DNA of 64,000 nucleotides from an uncultured Pseudomonadota bacterium (GTDB lineage: Bacteria > Pseudomonadota > Gammaproteobacteria > Steroidobacterales > Steroidobacteraceae): assembly GCA_903884235.1 (NCBI GenBank), contig CAISEB010000020.1, forward strand, positions 124,001 through 188,000, given 5' to 3'. The notes beneath the pieces were generated by a model, which was not told the DNA's origin, searched no databases, and saw only the letters and a program-made list of their open reading frames with translations. The translations under genes and the position numbers were made by a program. Numbering within the stretch: position 1 is the stretch's first letter; the number at the start of each line of letters is the position of its first letter. Of this stretch, positions 35,730 through 45,379 are shown piece after piece.

Positions 35730-36545
35730 ATGAGCATCATGTTCTTCAAGGTGCGCTCCATATCGCGCGCCGGTGGCGGGAATGCCGTCGCTTCCGCGGC
35801 GTATGTATCCCGTAGTAGGATCGTCGACGTGCAAACGGGCAGGACGCATGATTTTCGTCGCATCCCGGGACTCGCCCACAGCGAGATCATGCTGCCGGGG
35901 GGCACCTCCGCTGCCACGACGGCGTGGGCGAGTGACCGCTCCCGACTATGGAACGCCGCCGAAGTGACAGAAGGGCGCCGCAATTCCCGCGTGGGTCGCG
36001 AATACACGGTTGCGCTCCCTCATGAGCTCCCAGACGACGTCCGTATCGGCCTCGCGCGCGAACTCGCGCAGCGACTAGCAGACCGCCACGGGGTAGCTGT
36101 GGATATCGCAGTTCACCGACCAGGGAAGGGGGATCCCCGCAACCACCACGTTCACCTTCTGGCAACGACGCGCGAGCTCGACGACCACGGCTTCACACGA
36201 AAGGCGACGATCGAGCGGAACACGGACGATCGCAGGCGCCTCGGGCTCGCGCCAACTGCAGTTGAATATCGTGCATTGCGCGCGGCCTGGGCGAGCAGCG
36301 CGAATGACCGCCTGCGTGAGGCAGGGCTGTCCGAACGACTGGAACCACGTTCGCGACGGACGCTGGAACTGGAACGGCAGCGTGTAGAGCCCGAGCGTGA
36401 AAACCCAGACGGCGGCCTCTCGGTCGCACAGCGAGCTGTCGAAAACTGGAAGCGCCTGAAGATGAATCGCGACGCCGGCCTCGAGACGGCCACGAGATCG
36501 CAACCCGCACGTCGCCGCGATCTCGACCATGGCCTCGATTTCTAG
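35730..36545 (+). CDS. MobA/MobL-family relaxase
   Basis: 271 residues. The N-terminal catalytic tyrosine stretch is NAVASAAYVSRSR (Tyr about residue 25), then ILLPGG-like EIMLPGG and EYTVALPHEL, and the HUH metal motif in AVHRPGKGDPRNHHVHL (His near 129 and 140-142). It would nick oriT and lead the strand into the T4SS. It is short: many MobL proteins carry an extra helicase or primase domain, which this one lacks. ATG 35730 (MSIMFFKV) is preferred, an ATG nine bases later is possible. Confidence 0.87.
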   Translation: MSIMFFKVRSISRAGGGNAVASAAYVSRSRIVDVQTGRTHDFRRIPGLAHSEIMLPGGTSAATTAWASDRSRLWNAAEVTEGRRNSRVGREYTVALPHELPDDVRIGLARELAQRLADRHGVAVDIAVHRPGKGDPRNHHVHLLATTRELDDHGFTRKATIERNTDDRRRLGLAPTAVEYRALRAAWASSANDRLREAGLSERLEPRSRRTLELERQRVEPERENPDGGLSVAQRAVENWKRLKMNRDAGLETATRSQPARRRDLDHGLDF

Positions 36546-36562
36546 GACCACCACCAGCGTGC

Positions 36563-37177
36563 TCAGAACACGGCCATCTCCTCGATCAGCGCCACCCCGA
36601 GTGAAAAGCTGCCGCAGATCGCGCCGAATTCCCCGTGCACCGTGAGCAGTCCGACGCGCCGGGCATCCTCCTCCGTGAACGCGAGGAATCCCAGTCCCGG
36701 TTCGCAGAAAATCTCGTTGTCATCGAGCGCCGCGCCACAGTGTTCGCAGAAATTGAGCCACGTTTCATAGTCGCCGATGCTGCGCACGCCAGGACGGTAA
36801 TTCGCCGCGAGCGTAGTCACGAAGCGGGCAACGGACGGAATCAAGTAAGCGATGTCGCAGAGCAGTGAGGGCTCGTCGGCTGTCTCCCACTCGTCTTCGA
36901 AATCATCGACATTGAGGATTGCGTGCCCGGCGGGTAGTACGAACCCATATACCTTCGTCGTGGAGCCACAGTGGCCGCATTCGTGGGTGGAAGAGGCCAG
37001 GTAGTAGGTGGGGGACCGAACGTTGAGGTCCGGTGGCACGGGGATCCAGGGACGAAATGGTTCGGGATCGATGCCGTCTGGCACGTACCAGACCCGAGCC
37101 GCTGGATCCCAGCGCGCGCCGATTCGCTTGACCTCACCCCTGTCGGTGAATGCGACGTCCAGGTCGATCCGCGCCAT
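36563..37177 (-). CDS. DUF5710-containing zinc-ribbon protein
   Basis: 204 residues. The N-terminal DUF5710 block (LDVAFTDRGEVKRIGARWDP then WYVPDG, about residues 4-34) is common on plasmids and integrative elements. Two CxxC pairs, CGHCGS (about 68) and CEHCGA (about 143), could bind one zinc. No catalytic motif is recognised. It is convergent with the relaxase (17 nt between stops) and co-directional with the exonuclease upstream of it. Confidence 0.75.
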   Translation of the reverse strand: MARIDLDVAFTDRGEVKRIGARWDPAARVWYVPDGIDPEPFRPWIPVPPDLNVRSPTYYLASSTHECGHCGSTTKVYGFVLPAGHAILNVDDFEDEWETADEPSLLCDIAYLIPSVARFVTTLAANYRPGVRSIGDYETWLNFCEHCGAALDDNEIFCEPGLGFLAFTEEDARRVGLLTVHGEFGAICGSFSLGVALIEEMAVF

Positions 37178-37286
37178 GGCTGTGCTCTCCTCGTGTCCCG
37201 AAGTCCCGGGAAACGAGTGTCGCCATCATTCCAATCCGCAGTCACGCCTCATATCTGGCGCGATCATCGAGAAACGCAGCATTCGG

Positions 37287-38204
37287 CTACAGAACCCGGG
37301 GCTTCCGGGGGCCAGGCCTACCCGAGAATCGGATCCTGGCGTCGAGGACCTCGACGTCGATCTGCGCAGGCCGTCCGCCGTACACGGCAGCCTTAAGCCA
37401 CTCGCTCTCCTCCTTGGCAACCGCGCGGGCGACGACCCGGCTCCAACACCTGCGGTCGGCGTCCCAGCGGTACCCGCGCTCGCGAAGGATATCCTTCGTC
37501 TCGAATGGCGAGCCCGTCGCCCAAAGGCGAAGTGCCGGCTCGGCGGCCGACTCCACCAGTCGCCGGAGGCCCGTCACCCCGGATTTAGGAAGCGGTCGCG
37601 ACAGCACTTCGAGCAGGGCGCGGCAGTCGACCTCGCTGCGGTGGGCGTCGTAGAAGAAGCCGCTCGACCAGCCGAGGTACTCCAGCTTGGCACCGCGGAA
37701 CCCCTCATCCGCCCAGGGCACCTGCTCGAGGGAGCAGGCCCAAGGCAATGCGCGAAAGAGCGGCATGCGCTCCTCGAGGAACGGGCGGTCGAACGAGGCG
37801 TTGTGTGCGATCACGAGACTGGCGCCGTCGACGACGGCGGCGATGGCGGACTCGTCCAGTCGCTGGCCGGCAACCATCTCATCCGTGATGCCGTGGATTG
37901 CGGTCGACTCCGGCGGAATCGGTATACCCGGATCCTCGAGCCCGGAATACACGCCCACGACCTTCGCTACACGGCCGGTCTCCGCCTGGTATTCGAAGCG
38001 GACGATGCCGACTTCGATGATTCGGTCCTCGCCATGGCGCGTACCGGTCGTTTCCGTATCGATGACCACGGCTATCGCCAGCGGGCCGGGGATGCTGGCG
38101 TCGAAGCTGTCATGGATCGCGAGCCGCCTGATGACCCTGAAGTCGGGGTGCCCGTCGAGCAGTTCGGCGGCAGCAGCAATGGCGGCATCGGAGGGGGACT
38201 TCAT
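37287..38204 (-). CDS. DnaQ-like 3'-5' exonuclease with C-terminal GYRWD motif domain
   Basis: 305 residues. The DEDDh exonuclease motifs are VVIDTETTG (about residue 46), AHNASFDRPFLE and HRSEVDCRALLEV. The C-terminal part has ILRERGYRWDADRRCWSR, a motif echoing the GARWDPAARVW of the neighbouring DUF5710 protein. ATG 38204 has GGAG upstream; an upstream TTG (38300) would add a CPRC...CGLC stretch that looks zinc-binding, so the true start is uncertain. It may process transferred single-stranded DNA; this is inference from context. Confidence 0.83.
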   Translation of the reverse strand: MKSPSDAAIAAAAELLDGHPDFRVIRRLAIHDSFDASIPGPLAIAVVIDTETTGTRHGEDRIIEVGIVRFEYQAETGRVAKVVGVYSGLEDPGIPIPPESTAIHGITDEMVAGQRLDESAIAAVVDGASLVIAHNASFDRPFLEERMPLFRALPWACSLEQVPWADEGFRGAKLEYLGWSSGFFYDAHRSEVDCRALLEVLSRPLPKSGVTGLRRLVESAAEPALRLWATGSPFETKDILRERGYRWDADRRCWSRVVARAVAKEESEWLKAAVYGGRPAQIDVEVLDARIRFSGRPGPRKPRVL

Positions 38205-38320
38205 CGTGCCGTCACTCCAGCGTTGTCGTAGGCGTCGCGTCAGCGCGGCGCAGAGTCCACAGCCTACGAGTGCCTCGCACCGTGGGCAAGTCGCAGCCAA
38301 ATTCCCCGAACGCAGCAGTT

Positions 38321-39913
38321 ATGCATCTGCCGGGTGCAGCGCCGAAACTCCACAATTGCCTGGTGCATCCAGGCGAACTCCTCATCCGTACCGGTATCGG
38401 GGCTACGGCGGTCCTGCTGGGCCTGACCGGTGTGCTGCTGGCCCGTGGTGCACCCGCGATGCGTCTGCTTGCCGCGCCATTCATCGCGACTGCACTGGCC
38501 TGCGTTGTCGTTCTCCTATCCTCCGTCGCGACCTACGTGAATCCGCGGCTGCCTGGCATGCTCGGCCCGGGGAACCTCGCGGCGGCCGAACTCGTCCTGT
38601 GCCTGCTGGTTGGCGCCATGGCCGGGATCGGGACGCCCGGGTTGGGCTCGCGCGCGCGTGTCGTCCGGGGCACGAGGATCGACGTTGCAGGTCCGGTTCG
38701 GTGGAGGGTCGGGCGTGATCCCTGCCTGTGCCTTGCGGGCGTGCCGATACCTCCTGCCGACGAAGGCAAGCACTTCAAGGTGATCGGGACGACCGGCACC
38801 GGAAAGACAACGGCGATTCAGGGGCTCCTGGCAGGTGCGCTAGGACGGGGAGACCGCGCGGTCATCGCCGATCCCGACGGCGCGTATCGTCGGGCGCTCG
38901 CGGATCCACGGAGGCGTGACGTCATCCTCAATCCACTTGAGGAGCAAAGCGTGTCCTGGGATCTATTTGCAGAGCTTGAACGGGCCGAGGACGCCGACCT
39001 GCTGGCGCGTGCGCTGATCCCGGAGCAGGGCGGCGAGGATCGCGCCTGGCGCGCTTATGCGAGGGTCCTGGTTGCGAGCCTGCTCAGGCAGCTGCTCTAC
39101 GCCGGTCATCACGATGTCCTCACTTTGCATCGGTTGGTCTGCCACGCGAGCGTGGAGGAATTGCGCGAGTTGCTGGATGGGACCGCCGCTGCGGCGTATG
39201 TATCCCCGGACAACACCAGATTCCTGGCGTCAGTCAGGGCGATTGCGAGTTGCGACCTCGCCGTACTTGAGCTCGTCGGCCGGCACCGGAAGACCCAGCC
39301 GATCGCCGTCAGGCCCTGGATACGCCGCTCGAGCGCCGGAGAAGGTGCGACCGTCCTGTTCCTTCCTTACCGCAGCGGGCAGCTGGCGACTCTACGGGGT
39401 CTGATCTCGACATGGATGCGGTTGGCGATCCTCGAGACGATGGAGGCTGAAGACGACACGAATCGAATCTGGTTCGTCATGGACGAGCTCGATGCGCTCG
39501 GCGCGATCGATGGTCTCAAGGATGCCCTCACGCGCCTGAGAAAGTACGGTGGCCGCTGCGTCCTCGGCCTGCAGAGCATCGCCCAGCTGTCCGGTACCTA
39601 TGGCCCACCAGCGGCCCAGACGATCATCGAGAATTGCGGCAACACGCTGCTGCTTCGATGTTCGGCAGGGGAGAATGGCGGGACCGCGCGGTTCGCCTCG
39701 ATGCTGATTGGAGACCGGGAGGTGCTGCGGGACCAAGTAAGTCGGACCCGCCCCCTTGCCTTCGGCCGCGGCGATCGCTCTCGCAGCGAGACGCTGCAGC
39801 GCCACGTCGAGCGCGCTGTGCTTCCGGCCGAGATCGAGCAGCTCCCGGACCTGCGCGGCTACATGAAGCTGGCGTCCCTTCCCACCTGGCGCCAGGTCGT
39901 CGTCCGGCGCTAG
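38321..39913 (+). CDS. Type IV coupling protein (TrwB/TraD type)
   Basis: 530 residues from ATG 38321. Two to three membrane segments occupy about residues 25-110. The ATPase has Walker A GTTGTGKTT (about residue 163), then AVIADPDGAY and ILNPLEEQSVSWDLF, which follow the TrwB/TraD pattern, with Walker B WFVMDELDALG. It docks relaxase-DNA to the secretion channel. A GTG start at 38270 is possible. It is separated from virB2 by the inverted efflux cassette, with whose last gene its stop overlaps by 4 nt. Confidence 0.86.
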   Translation: MHLPGAAPKLHNCLVHPGELLIRTGIGATAVLLGLTGVLLARGAPAMRLLAAPFIATALACVVVLLSSVATYVNPRLPGMLGPGNLAAAELVLCLLVGAMAGIGTPGLGSRARVVRGTRIDVAGPVRWRVGRDPCLCLAGVPIPPADEGKHFKVIGTTGTGKTTAIQGLLAGALGRGDRAVIADPDGAYRRALADPRRRDVILNPLEEQSVSWDLFAELERAEDADLLARALIPEQGGEDRAWRAYARVLVASLLRQLLYAGHHDVLTLHRLVCHASVEELRELLDGTAAAAYVSPDNTRFLASVRAIASCDLAVLELVGRHRKTQPIAVRPWIRRSSAGEGATVLFLPYRSGQLATLRGLISTWMRLAILETMEAEDDTNRIWFVMDELDALGAIDGLKDALTRLRKYGGRCVLGLQSIAQLSGTYGPPAAQTIIENCGNTLLLRCSAGENGGTARFASMLIGDREVLRDQVSRTRPLAFGRGDRSRSETLQRHVERAVLPAEIEQLPDLRGYMKLASLPTWRQVVVRR

Positions 39914-41376
39914 CGCGTCACTGCGGCCTGCGACACCTGCCAGCCACCACCGAGTGAGCGATTCAATGTGGCATAGGCCCGTGCCAGGTCACCGGCCGCC
40001 GACAACCGAAGGTCGCGGGCGTCGTCCGCCGCGCGTTCGGCCGCCAGCACGTCCATCTTCGATGACTCGCCCGCCCCCAAGCGTCGCTCGACGCTGCCGA
40101 CGCTTCCCGAAAGCGCGGCGGCAGCCTGCTCGGCCGCGGCCAGTCGGCTGTGCGCCGCCGCGTAGCGGATGATCGAAGTCTCCGCGTCGGCCAGTGCACG
40201 AGCGACGCGGCCGCGATAGGTGGCAAGGGCGGCGTCGCGCGCCGCCTCGGCCTGCTTCACCTGGCCCCGAAGCCGACCGCCCGAGAACAGCGGGACGGCG
40301 AGCTGCGGTGCGACGTTCCAGTACCTGCTCGCCGCTGATCCGAGGTCCCCGAAGTGCACTGAATCGAGGCCGGCGTCGGCGATGAGGGAGAGTCGCGGGA
40401 ACTGTGCCGCGACGGCCGATCCAACCTCCGCGGTCGCCGCAGCGAGTTCGCGCTCTGCCCGGCGCACGTCAGGACGGCGCTTCAGTACCTCCGACGACAG
40501 CCCGACCGGAACGGCCGAGGGAGGGACTGGCACGCTACCGTGTCCTGCCACGCGGACACGGATCTCCCTGGACTGCATTCCGGTCAGGGCGGCAAGCGAG
40601 AGCAGGCTGCTCTCGACGGACGCCTGCAGGGGCGCGGCGACCGCCTGCGCGTTGGCGAGATCCACCTCGGCCCGATGGACCTCGTCGTCGCCGACGACGC
40701 CGGCCGCGCGCGCAAGCCCCATGAGGCGAAGGCCTTCGGCAGCGGCGCCGGACCGATCCTGCGCGACGCCCAGGCGGCCCTCTGCGACGCGAAGGTCGAT
40801 GTAGCTGCCGGCAACCTCGCTCGCAAGGACGAGGCGTGCATCGTTGCGTGTTTCCTCGGCACTGCCGAAGCGAGCAATCGCTGCCTCCACCTCGCGTCGG
40901 GTCCGGCCGGCGAGGTCGAGTTCCCACGACGCGTCCACACCGACGCGATAGTCGGTGAATTCGGTCGTGCGCGGTGTCACCGGGATCAAGGCAAGGTTCT
41001 CGCCGTTGCGGCTCAGCTTGTCGTCCGAGACCCGCGCCGTTGCATTGGCCGCCGGGAAGTGCGCGGCGCCTGCCACGACCGCCGCGGCCCGTGCGCGCCG
41101 CACGAGCGCTTCGGCGCCCGCTAGATCCGGGCTGTCGTGCAGCGCCGTATCAACGAGCCACGTGAGATCGTCATCATGGAATTCCCGCCACCACTCCGTG
41201 ACCGGAGGACTGGTCGACACGGTCTCGACCGGTGTGAACGGCGCCACAACGGTCGCAGTGGGGTACCGATAGTCCGGACCCACCGCGCAACCCGCCACGA
41301 GCACGGCCGTGGCGAGGACGGTCGCGGCGTAGCCTCGGATCGGTTGGGGATGGCGGCAAGGCACGAAGCGCGTCAT
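39910..41376 (-). CDS. Outer-membrane efflux channel (TolC/NodT-type lipoprotein)
   Basis: 488 residues. The signal peptide ends in the lipobox VLVAGCAVGPDY, the typical opening of NodT/OprM-like channels; paired alpha-barrel repeats follow (EVAGSYIDLRVAEGRL in the first half, GRVARALADAETS in the second). It is the last gene of the six-gene efflux operon and gives it a complete path out of the cell. ATG 41376 begins MTRFVPCRH. Its stop overlaps the coupling-protein stop. Confidence 0.9.
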   Translation of the reverse strand: MTRFVPCRHPQPIRGYAATVLATAVLVAGCAVGPDYRYPTATVVAPFTPVETVSTSPPVTEWWREFHDDDLTWLVDTALHDSPDLAGAEALVRRARAAAVVAGAAHFPAANATARVSDDKLSRNGENLALIPVTPRTTEFTDYRVGVDASWELDLAGRTRREVEAAIARFGSAEETRNDARLVLASEVAGSYIDLRVAEGRLGVAQDRSGAAAEGLRLMGLARAAGVVGDDEVHRAEVDLANAQAVAAPLQASVESSLLSLAALTGMQSREIRVRVAGHGSVPVPPSAVPVGLSSEVLKRRPDVRRAERELAAATAEVGSAVAAQFPRLSLIADAGLDSVHFGDLGSAASRYWNVAPQLAVPLFSGGRLRGQVKQAEAARDAALATYRGRVARALADAETSIIRYAAAHSRLAAAEQAAAALSGSVGSVERRLGAGESSKMDVLAAERAADDARDLRLSAAGDLARAYATLNRSLGGGWQVSQAAVTR

Positions 41377-41390
41377 CGGAAGCTCCCCGT

Positions 41391-42497
41391 TCAGGCGACG
41401 CGGCGCCGGAACATCCAGAAACCGGTGGTCATCGTGAAGGATGCGATCAGCAGCAGCGGCCAAAGATCCGGCCACAGGATCGCGAAACCATGCCCCTTCA
41501 GGAAAAGCCCCTTCACGATCGAGATGAAATGCGTCAACGGATCGATCCAGCTCAGGCCGCGGAACACGAGCGGCATGTTCTCGACCGGCCCGATGAAGCC
41601 CGACAGCATCACCGCGGGCACCATGAACGAGAACACGCCCAGGAACGCCTGCTGCTGCGTCTCGCACAACGAGGAGATGAACAGGCCGAATCCTGCCAGT
41701 GACAGGCCGTAGCACAGCATGCTGAGGTAGAGCAGGCCGACGGACCCCAGGAAGGGCACGCGGTAGATGAATACGGCTGCACTGGCGACGAGCGTCGCCT
41801 GCCCGAATGCAACGATGAGCGCCGGGACCGTCTTGCCGACCATCACGAGCCCGGGAGTCAGCGGCGAAACGAGCAGTTGGTCGAGCGTACCCTGCTCGCG
41901 CTCGCGCGCGACCGACAGCGCGGTCACGATCAGGCTCCCGATCGTCGTGATGATGGCGACGAGGACCGGGAGCATGAACCACTGGTATTCGAGATTCGGA
42001 TTGTATCTGTGGCGCACCACGATCGAGCTCGGCGCGGCGAATCCAGCCTGTGCGGCGCGCTCTGCCCCGTAGGCCTCGACGACTGCAGTGGCGTAGCCAG
42101 CGGCAATCTGGGCGCTGTTGGAGCGCCGGCCGTCGATAACCGCGAGGATGTCGGCCGGGCGTCCCGAGGCCACGCGTCGCGAGAAATCCTCCGGGATCTC
42201 GAGGGCCAGAAGGACGTCCTGGTCATCGACGCGCTGCTCGAGTTCCTGCTCGCTGCGCAGCATCACGACTCGCGGAAACGCTGCCGTGGCCGCGAGCCGC
42301 TGGACGAGCTCATGAGCCGAGGCGCCGCCATCCCGGTCGAGGACCGCGAGCGTGGCATTGCGCACCTCCAGCGTCGCCGCGAACGGGAACAGCAGGAGCT
42401 GGAGTATCACCGGCAGGATCAGCAGCCGCCGGCTCTGCGGATCGCGGAATGCGAGCTGCAGTTCCTTTCGCACCAGGGTCACGAGCATCCAGAGCAT
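41391..42497 (-). CDS. ABC-2 type drug export permease (YbhR-like)
   Basis: 368 residues with one N-terminal helix, a soluble loop of about 140 residues and a C-terminal block of five to six helices containing EREQGTLDQLLVSPL, the conserved ABC-2 coupling motif. It pairs with the permease gene 3 nt upstream to form the transmembrane unit of the exporter. Arrangement corresponds to ybhFSR of E. coli. Confidence 0.9.
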   Translation of the reverse strand: MLWMLVTLVRKELQLAFRDPQSRRLLILPVILQLLLFPFAATLEVRNATLAVLDRDGGASAHELVQRLAATAAFPRVVMLRSEQELEQRVDDQDVLLALEIPEDFSRRVASGRPADILAVIDGRRSNSAQIAAGYATAVVEAYGAERAAQAGFAAPSSIVVRHRYNPNLEYQWFMLPVLVAIITTIGSLIVTALSVAREREQGTLDQLLVSPLTPGLVMVGKTVPALIVAFGQATLVASAAVFIYRVPFLGSVGLLYLSMLCYGLSLAGFGLFISSLCETQQQAFLGVFSFMVPAVMLSGFIGPVENMPLVFRGLSWIDPLTHFISIVKGLFLKGHGFAILWPDLWPLLLIASFTMTTGFWMFRRRVA

Positions 42498-42500
42498 GGC

Positions 42501-43637
42501 TCAGTCCAGTCGCCGCGCCGTGCGCAGCGCCGTGAGCCCGAGGAAGAACGCCGCGGAGACCGTCAGGAAGATGAAGTCGGAGACCAGCACGTGTCCGACG
42601 AATCCAGCCTGGAAGAGGGTTTGCATGGCACTCACGAAGTAGCGCGCCGGAATCAGGTAGGTTGCCGCGCGGATGGGCGGCGGCATGCTTGCGATCTCGT
42701 ATACGAACCCCGACAGCATGGTCGCCGGAAGGAACGCTGCGTTGAGCGCAGCCTGCGCGGCGTTGAACTGGTTGCGGGTGACCGTCGACAGCAGCAGGCC
42801 AAGGCCCAGGGAACTGCCGAGGAAGAGGGTGGTGAAGAGGATCAGCAGCAGGAGAGAGCCCCGGAACGGAACGCCGAACACGCCGACGGCGATCGCGACG
42901 CACAGCAGCATCGAGGCGATGCCGAGCACGTAGTAGGGCAGGATCTTCGACAGAAGGATCTCCCCCCGGGTGACGGGCGTCGACAGCAGCGCCTCCATCG
43001 TGCCGCGTTCCCACTCGCGCGCCACCACGAGCGACGTCAGCATTGCACCGATGATGGTCATGATGATCGCGATCGAGCCTGGCACGATGAAGTTGCGGCT
43101 CACGGCCGCCGGATTGAACCAGTAGCGTGGCAGGAGGCTGATCCCGGCGGGGACAGCGAGCCCGCGGTCCTGCGCTCGCTGCGCCAGCCAGTTGCGCCAG
43201 GCGCCGGCGAGATAGGCGGCAACGAAGCTGGCGGTATTGGGTTCGGCACCATCCGTGACCACCTCGACTGGCGCGATGTCGCCCGGGCGATCGAGGCGGG
43301 CGCTGAAATCCGACTGGACGATCGCCATGGCACGGATCTCGCCAGTGTCCAGCCAGTGGTCCAGCTGCGACCGCGAAGTGCCGGACCGGACCGCAAGGTA
43401 GGGCGACGCCGCCAGCGACTGTGCAAACCGGGTTGCCTCGATCCCGGAGTCCTCGACCAGCACGCCGATACGGACCCGGTTGGCATCGAGGTTGACGCCG
43501 TAGCCGAAGATCATCAGCAGCGCGATCGGCAGCAGGAACGCGATCACGATGCTCGAGGGGTCGCGCACGATCTGGAACGACTCCTTGCGGCAGAGCGCGA
43601 CGAGCCTGCGCAACGCTGGCGAGTGCAACGCGATCAC
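42501..43637 (-). CDS. ABC-2 type drug export permease (YbhS-like)
   Basis: 378 residues with the same layout as the next permease: first helix near 30-50, external loop, then five to six helices; the coupling motif is AREWERGTMEALLSTPVTRGE. Its start overlaps the ATPase stop by 4 nt. The two permeases share the pattern but are diverged. Confidence 0.9.
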   Translation of the reverse strand: MIALHSPALRRLVALCRKESFQIVRDPSSIVIAFLLPIALLMIFGYGVNLDANRVRIGVLVEDSGIEATRFAQSLAASPYLAVRSGTSRSQLDHWLDTGEIRAMAIVQSDFSARLDRPGDIAPVEVVTDGAEPNTASFVAAYLAGAWRNWLAQRAQDRGLAVPAGISLLPRYWFNPAAVSRNFIVPGSIAIIMTIIGAMLTSLVVAREWERGTMEALLSTPVTRGEILLSKILPYYVLGIASMLLCVAIAVGVFGVPFRGSLLLLILFTTLFLGSSLGLGLLLSTVTRNQFNAAQAALNAAFLPATMLSGFVYEIASMPPPIRAATYLIPARYFVSAMQTLFQAGFVGHVLVSDFIFLTVSAAFFLGLTALRTARRLD

Positions 43638-45379
43638 GCGGCGATGCTCGCCGGATCAGGATCCTGGCGGGAAACGAGTTCGATGAACGCATCCTCCATG
43701 CTCGGATCCGGCAGCGCCCCGGTAGCGACGCTTCGCTTGAGCTCGTCCGGTGGCCCGACGGCGATCATCCGGCCCCGGTACACGAGGCCGATCCTGTCGC
43801 AGTACTCGGCCTCGTCCATGAAATGGGTCGTCACCATCACCGTGACGCCCTTGGCCACGACGCCATTGATGTGGGCCCAGAATTCGCGACGGGTGATCGG
43901 ATCGACTCCGGAAGTGGGTTCGTCCAGGAACAGCACCGCGGGCTCGTGCATCAGTGCGCAGGCGAGAGCGAGTCGCTGCTTGTAGCCCAGTGAAAGGCCA
44001 TCCGGCGCGACGTCGCGGAACTCGCCAAGGCCGAAGACGTCTTCCATCTCGCGAATGGTGGCCGTTCGGTGCCCTCCTCGCAGGCCATAGACGCCAGAAA
44101 AGAATTCCAGGTTCTGCCGCACGCTCAGGCTGCCGTACAGCGAGAACTTCTGGGCCATGTAGCCGAGTCGCTGGCGCGCGCGCGAGGCGTCACGCCTCAG
44201 ATCGAGTCCCATCACGCCTGCGCGGCCTGAACTCGGAATGATCAGCCCGCACAGCATCTTGAACGTTGTCGACTTGCCGGCACCATTCGGACCGAGCAGG
44301 CCGAAGATTTCGCCCTGTGGGACCCTGAAGGTGATCCGGTCCGCAGCGGTGAATCCGTCGAACGTCTTCGTGAGCGAGTCCGCCTCGATGACCGATGCGC
44401 GGAGCGCGGGTTCCATTTCGACCGCCCGCATGCGATTCGCCACTTCGGAGGATCCGCCCGGCCCGCCACCGAGGAGATCCATGAAGGCATCCTCGAGTCG
44501 CGGCTCGACCTCCAGGATCCGGGATTGTGGCCCGGCGCCGAGAGCAGCCACGTCCGGCCGCGCAGCGTCCTCTCGAAGCACCAGGCGCACGCGACTGCCC
44601 TGGATGACTCCGTCGATGACGCCATCGGCGGCCAGCGCACGGGTCAGCACAGCGCGACGATCGGACGCGATGCCGTCGACCTGCACCGTGCGGCCGGCGA
44701 GGCGCTCGGTCAGTGCCCTCGGCGCCCCGGCGTAGAGGAGGCGACCGGCGTTCATCAGGAGGATCCGGCCGCAGCGCTCGGCCTCGTCCAGGTAGGACGT
44801 CGACCAGACGACAGTGAGCCCGTCCGCAGCCAGCGCCCCGACCATTCTCCATAGTTCGCGTCGCGAGATCGGATCGACGCCCACCGACGGCTCGTCGAGC
44901 AACAGCAGGCGTGGCCCGCCGAGGAGCACGCACGCCAGGCCGAGCTTCTGCTTCATGCCACCGGAGAGCTTGCCGGCGGGCCGCGTCGTGAAGCGAGCGA
45001 GATCCGTGAACGAGAGCAGCCGCTCGAACTCGAGCGCCCGCGCCTCGCCGACCACCCCGCGCAGGTCCGCGTACAGCTCAAGATTCTCCTGCACGGTGAG
45101 ATCCTCGTACAGCCCGAACTTCTGTGGCATGTAGCCGAGCACCGCGCGCAGCGCGTCGCCATTGTGGATCGGGTCCAGGCCAGCGGCGCGGACCGTTCCC
45201 GCTGAGGGGCGCAGCAGGCCACTCATGAGGCGCATCAGCGTCGTCTTGCCGGCACCGTCTGGGCCGACGAGGCCGGTGATCTCGCCCGCCGGGATCAGCG
45301 CATCGATGCCGGACACGGCGTCGCGATCCGTGCCGGCGTAGCGATATCCCAGTGCCGCGAGCTCGATCGCGCTATTCAC
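43634..45379 (-). CDS. ABC exporter ATPase with two tandem nucleotide-binding domains (YbhF-like)
   Basis: 581 residues. The first NBD has Walker A GPDGAGKTT (about residue 38) and signature LSGGMKQKL; the second starts near residue 320 with Walker A GPNGAGKST and signature LSLGYKQRL. Both end in a LDEPT/S-type Walker B (LLLDEPSVGVDP, LFLDEPTSGVDP). One fused ATPase serves the two permeases. Start and stop overlap neighbours by 4 nt. Confidence 0.92.
   Translation of the reverse strand: MNSAIELAALGYRYAGTDRDAVSGIDALIPAGEITGLVGPDGAGKTTLMRLMSGLLRPSAGTVRAAGLDPIHNGDALRAVLGYMPQKFGLYEDLTVQENLELYADLRGVVGEARALEFERLLSFTDLARFTTRPAGKLSGGMKQKLGLACVLLGGPRLLLLDEPSVGVDPISRRELWRMVGALAADGLTVVWSTSYLDEAERCGRILLMNAGRLLYAGAPRALTERLAGRTVQVDGIASDRRAVLTRALAADGVIDGVIQGSRVRLVLREDAARPDVAALGAGPQSRILEVEPRLEDAFMDLLGGGPGGSSEVANRMRAVEMEPALRASVIEADSLTKTFDGFTAADRITFRVPQGEIFGLLGPNGAGKSTTFKMLCGLIIPSSGRAGVMGLDLRRDASRARQRLGYMAQKFSLYGSLSVRQNLEFFSGVYGLRGGHRTATIREMEDVFGLGEFRDVAPDGLSLGYKQRLALACALMHEPAVLFLDEPTSGVDPITRREFWAHINGVVAKGVTVMVTTHFMDEAEYCDRIGLVYRGRMIAVGPPDELKRSVATGALPDPSMEDAFIELVSRQDPDPASIAA

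Noticed and set aside
35588-35815. Small + strand frame before the relaxase
   Set aside because: It runs into the relaxase gene in another frame, lacks a good ribosome site and loses protein-like character after about 30 residues.
38205-38300. TTG-initiated extension of the exonuclease with a CPRC...CGLC stretch
   Set aside because: No good ribosome site and it overlaps the coupling-protein start region; kept only as a possibility.
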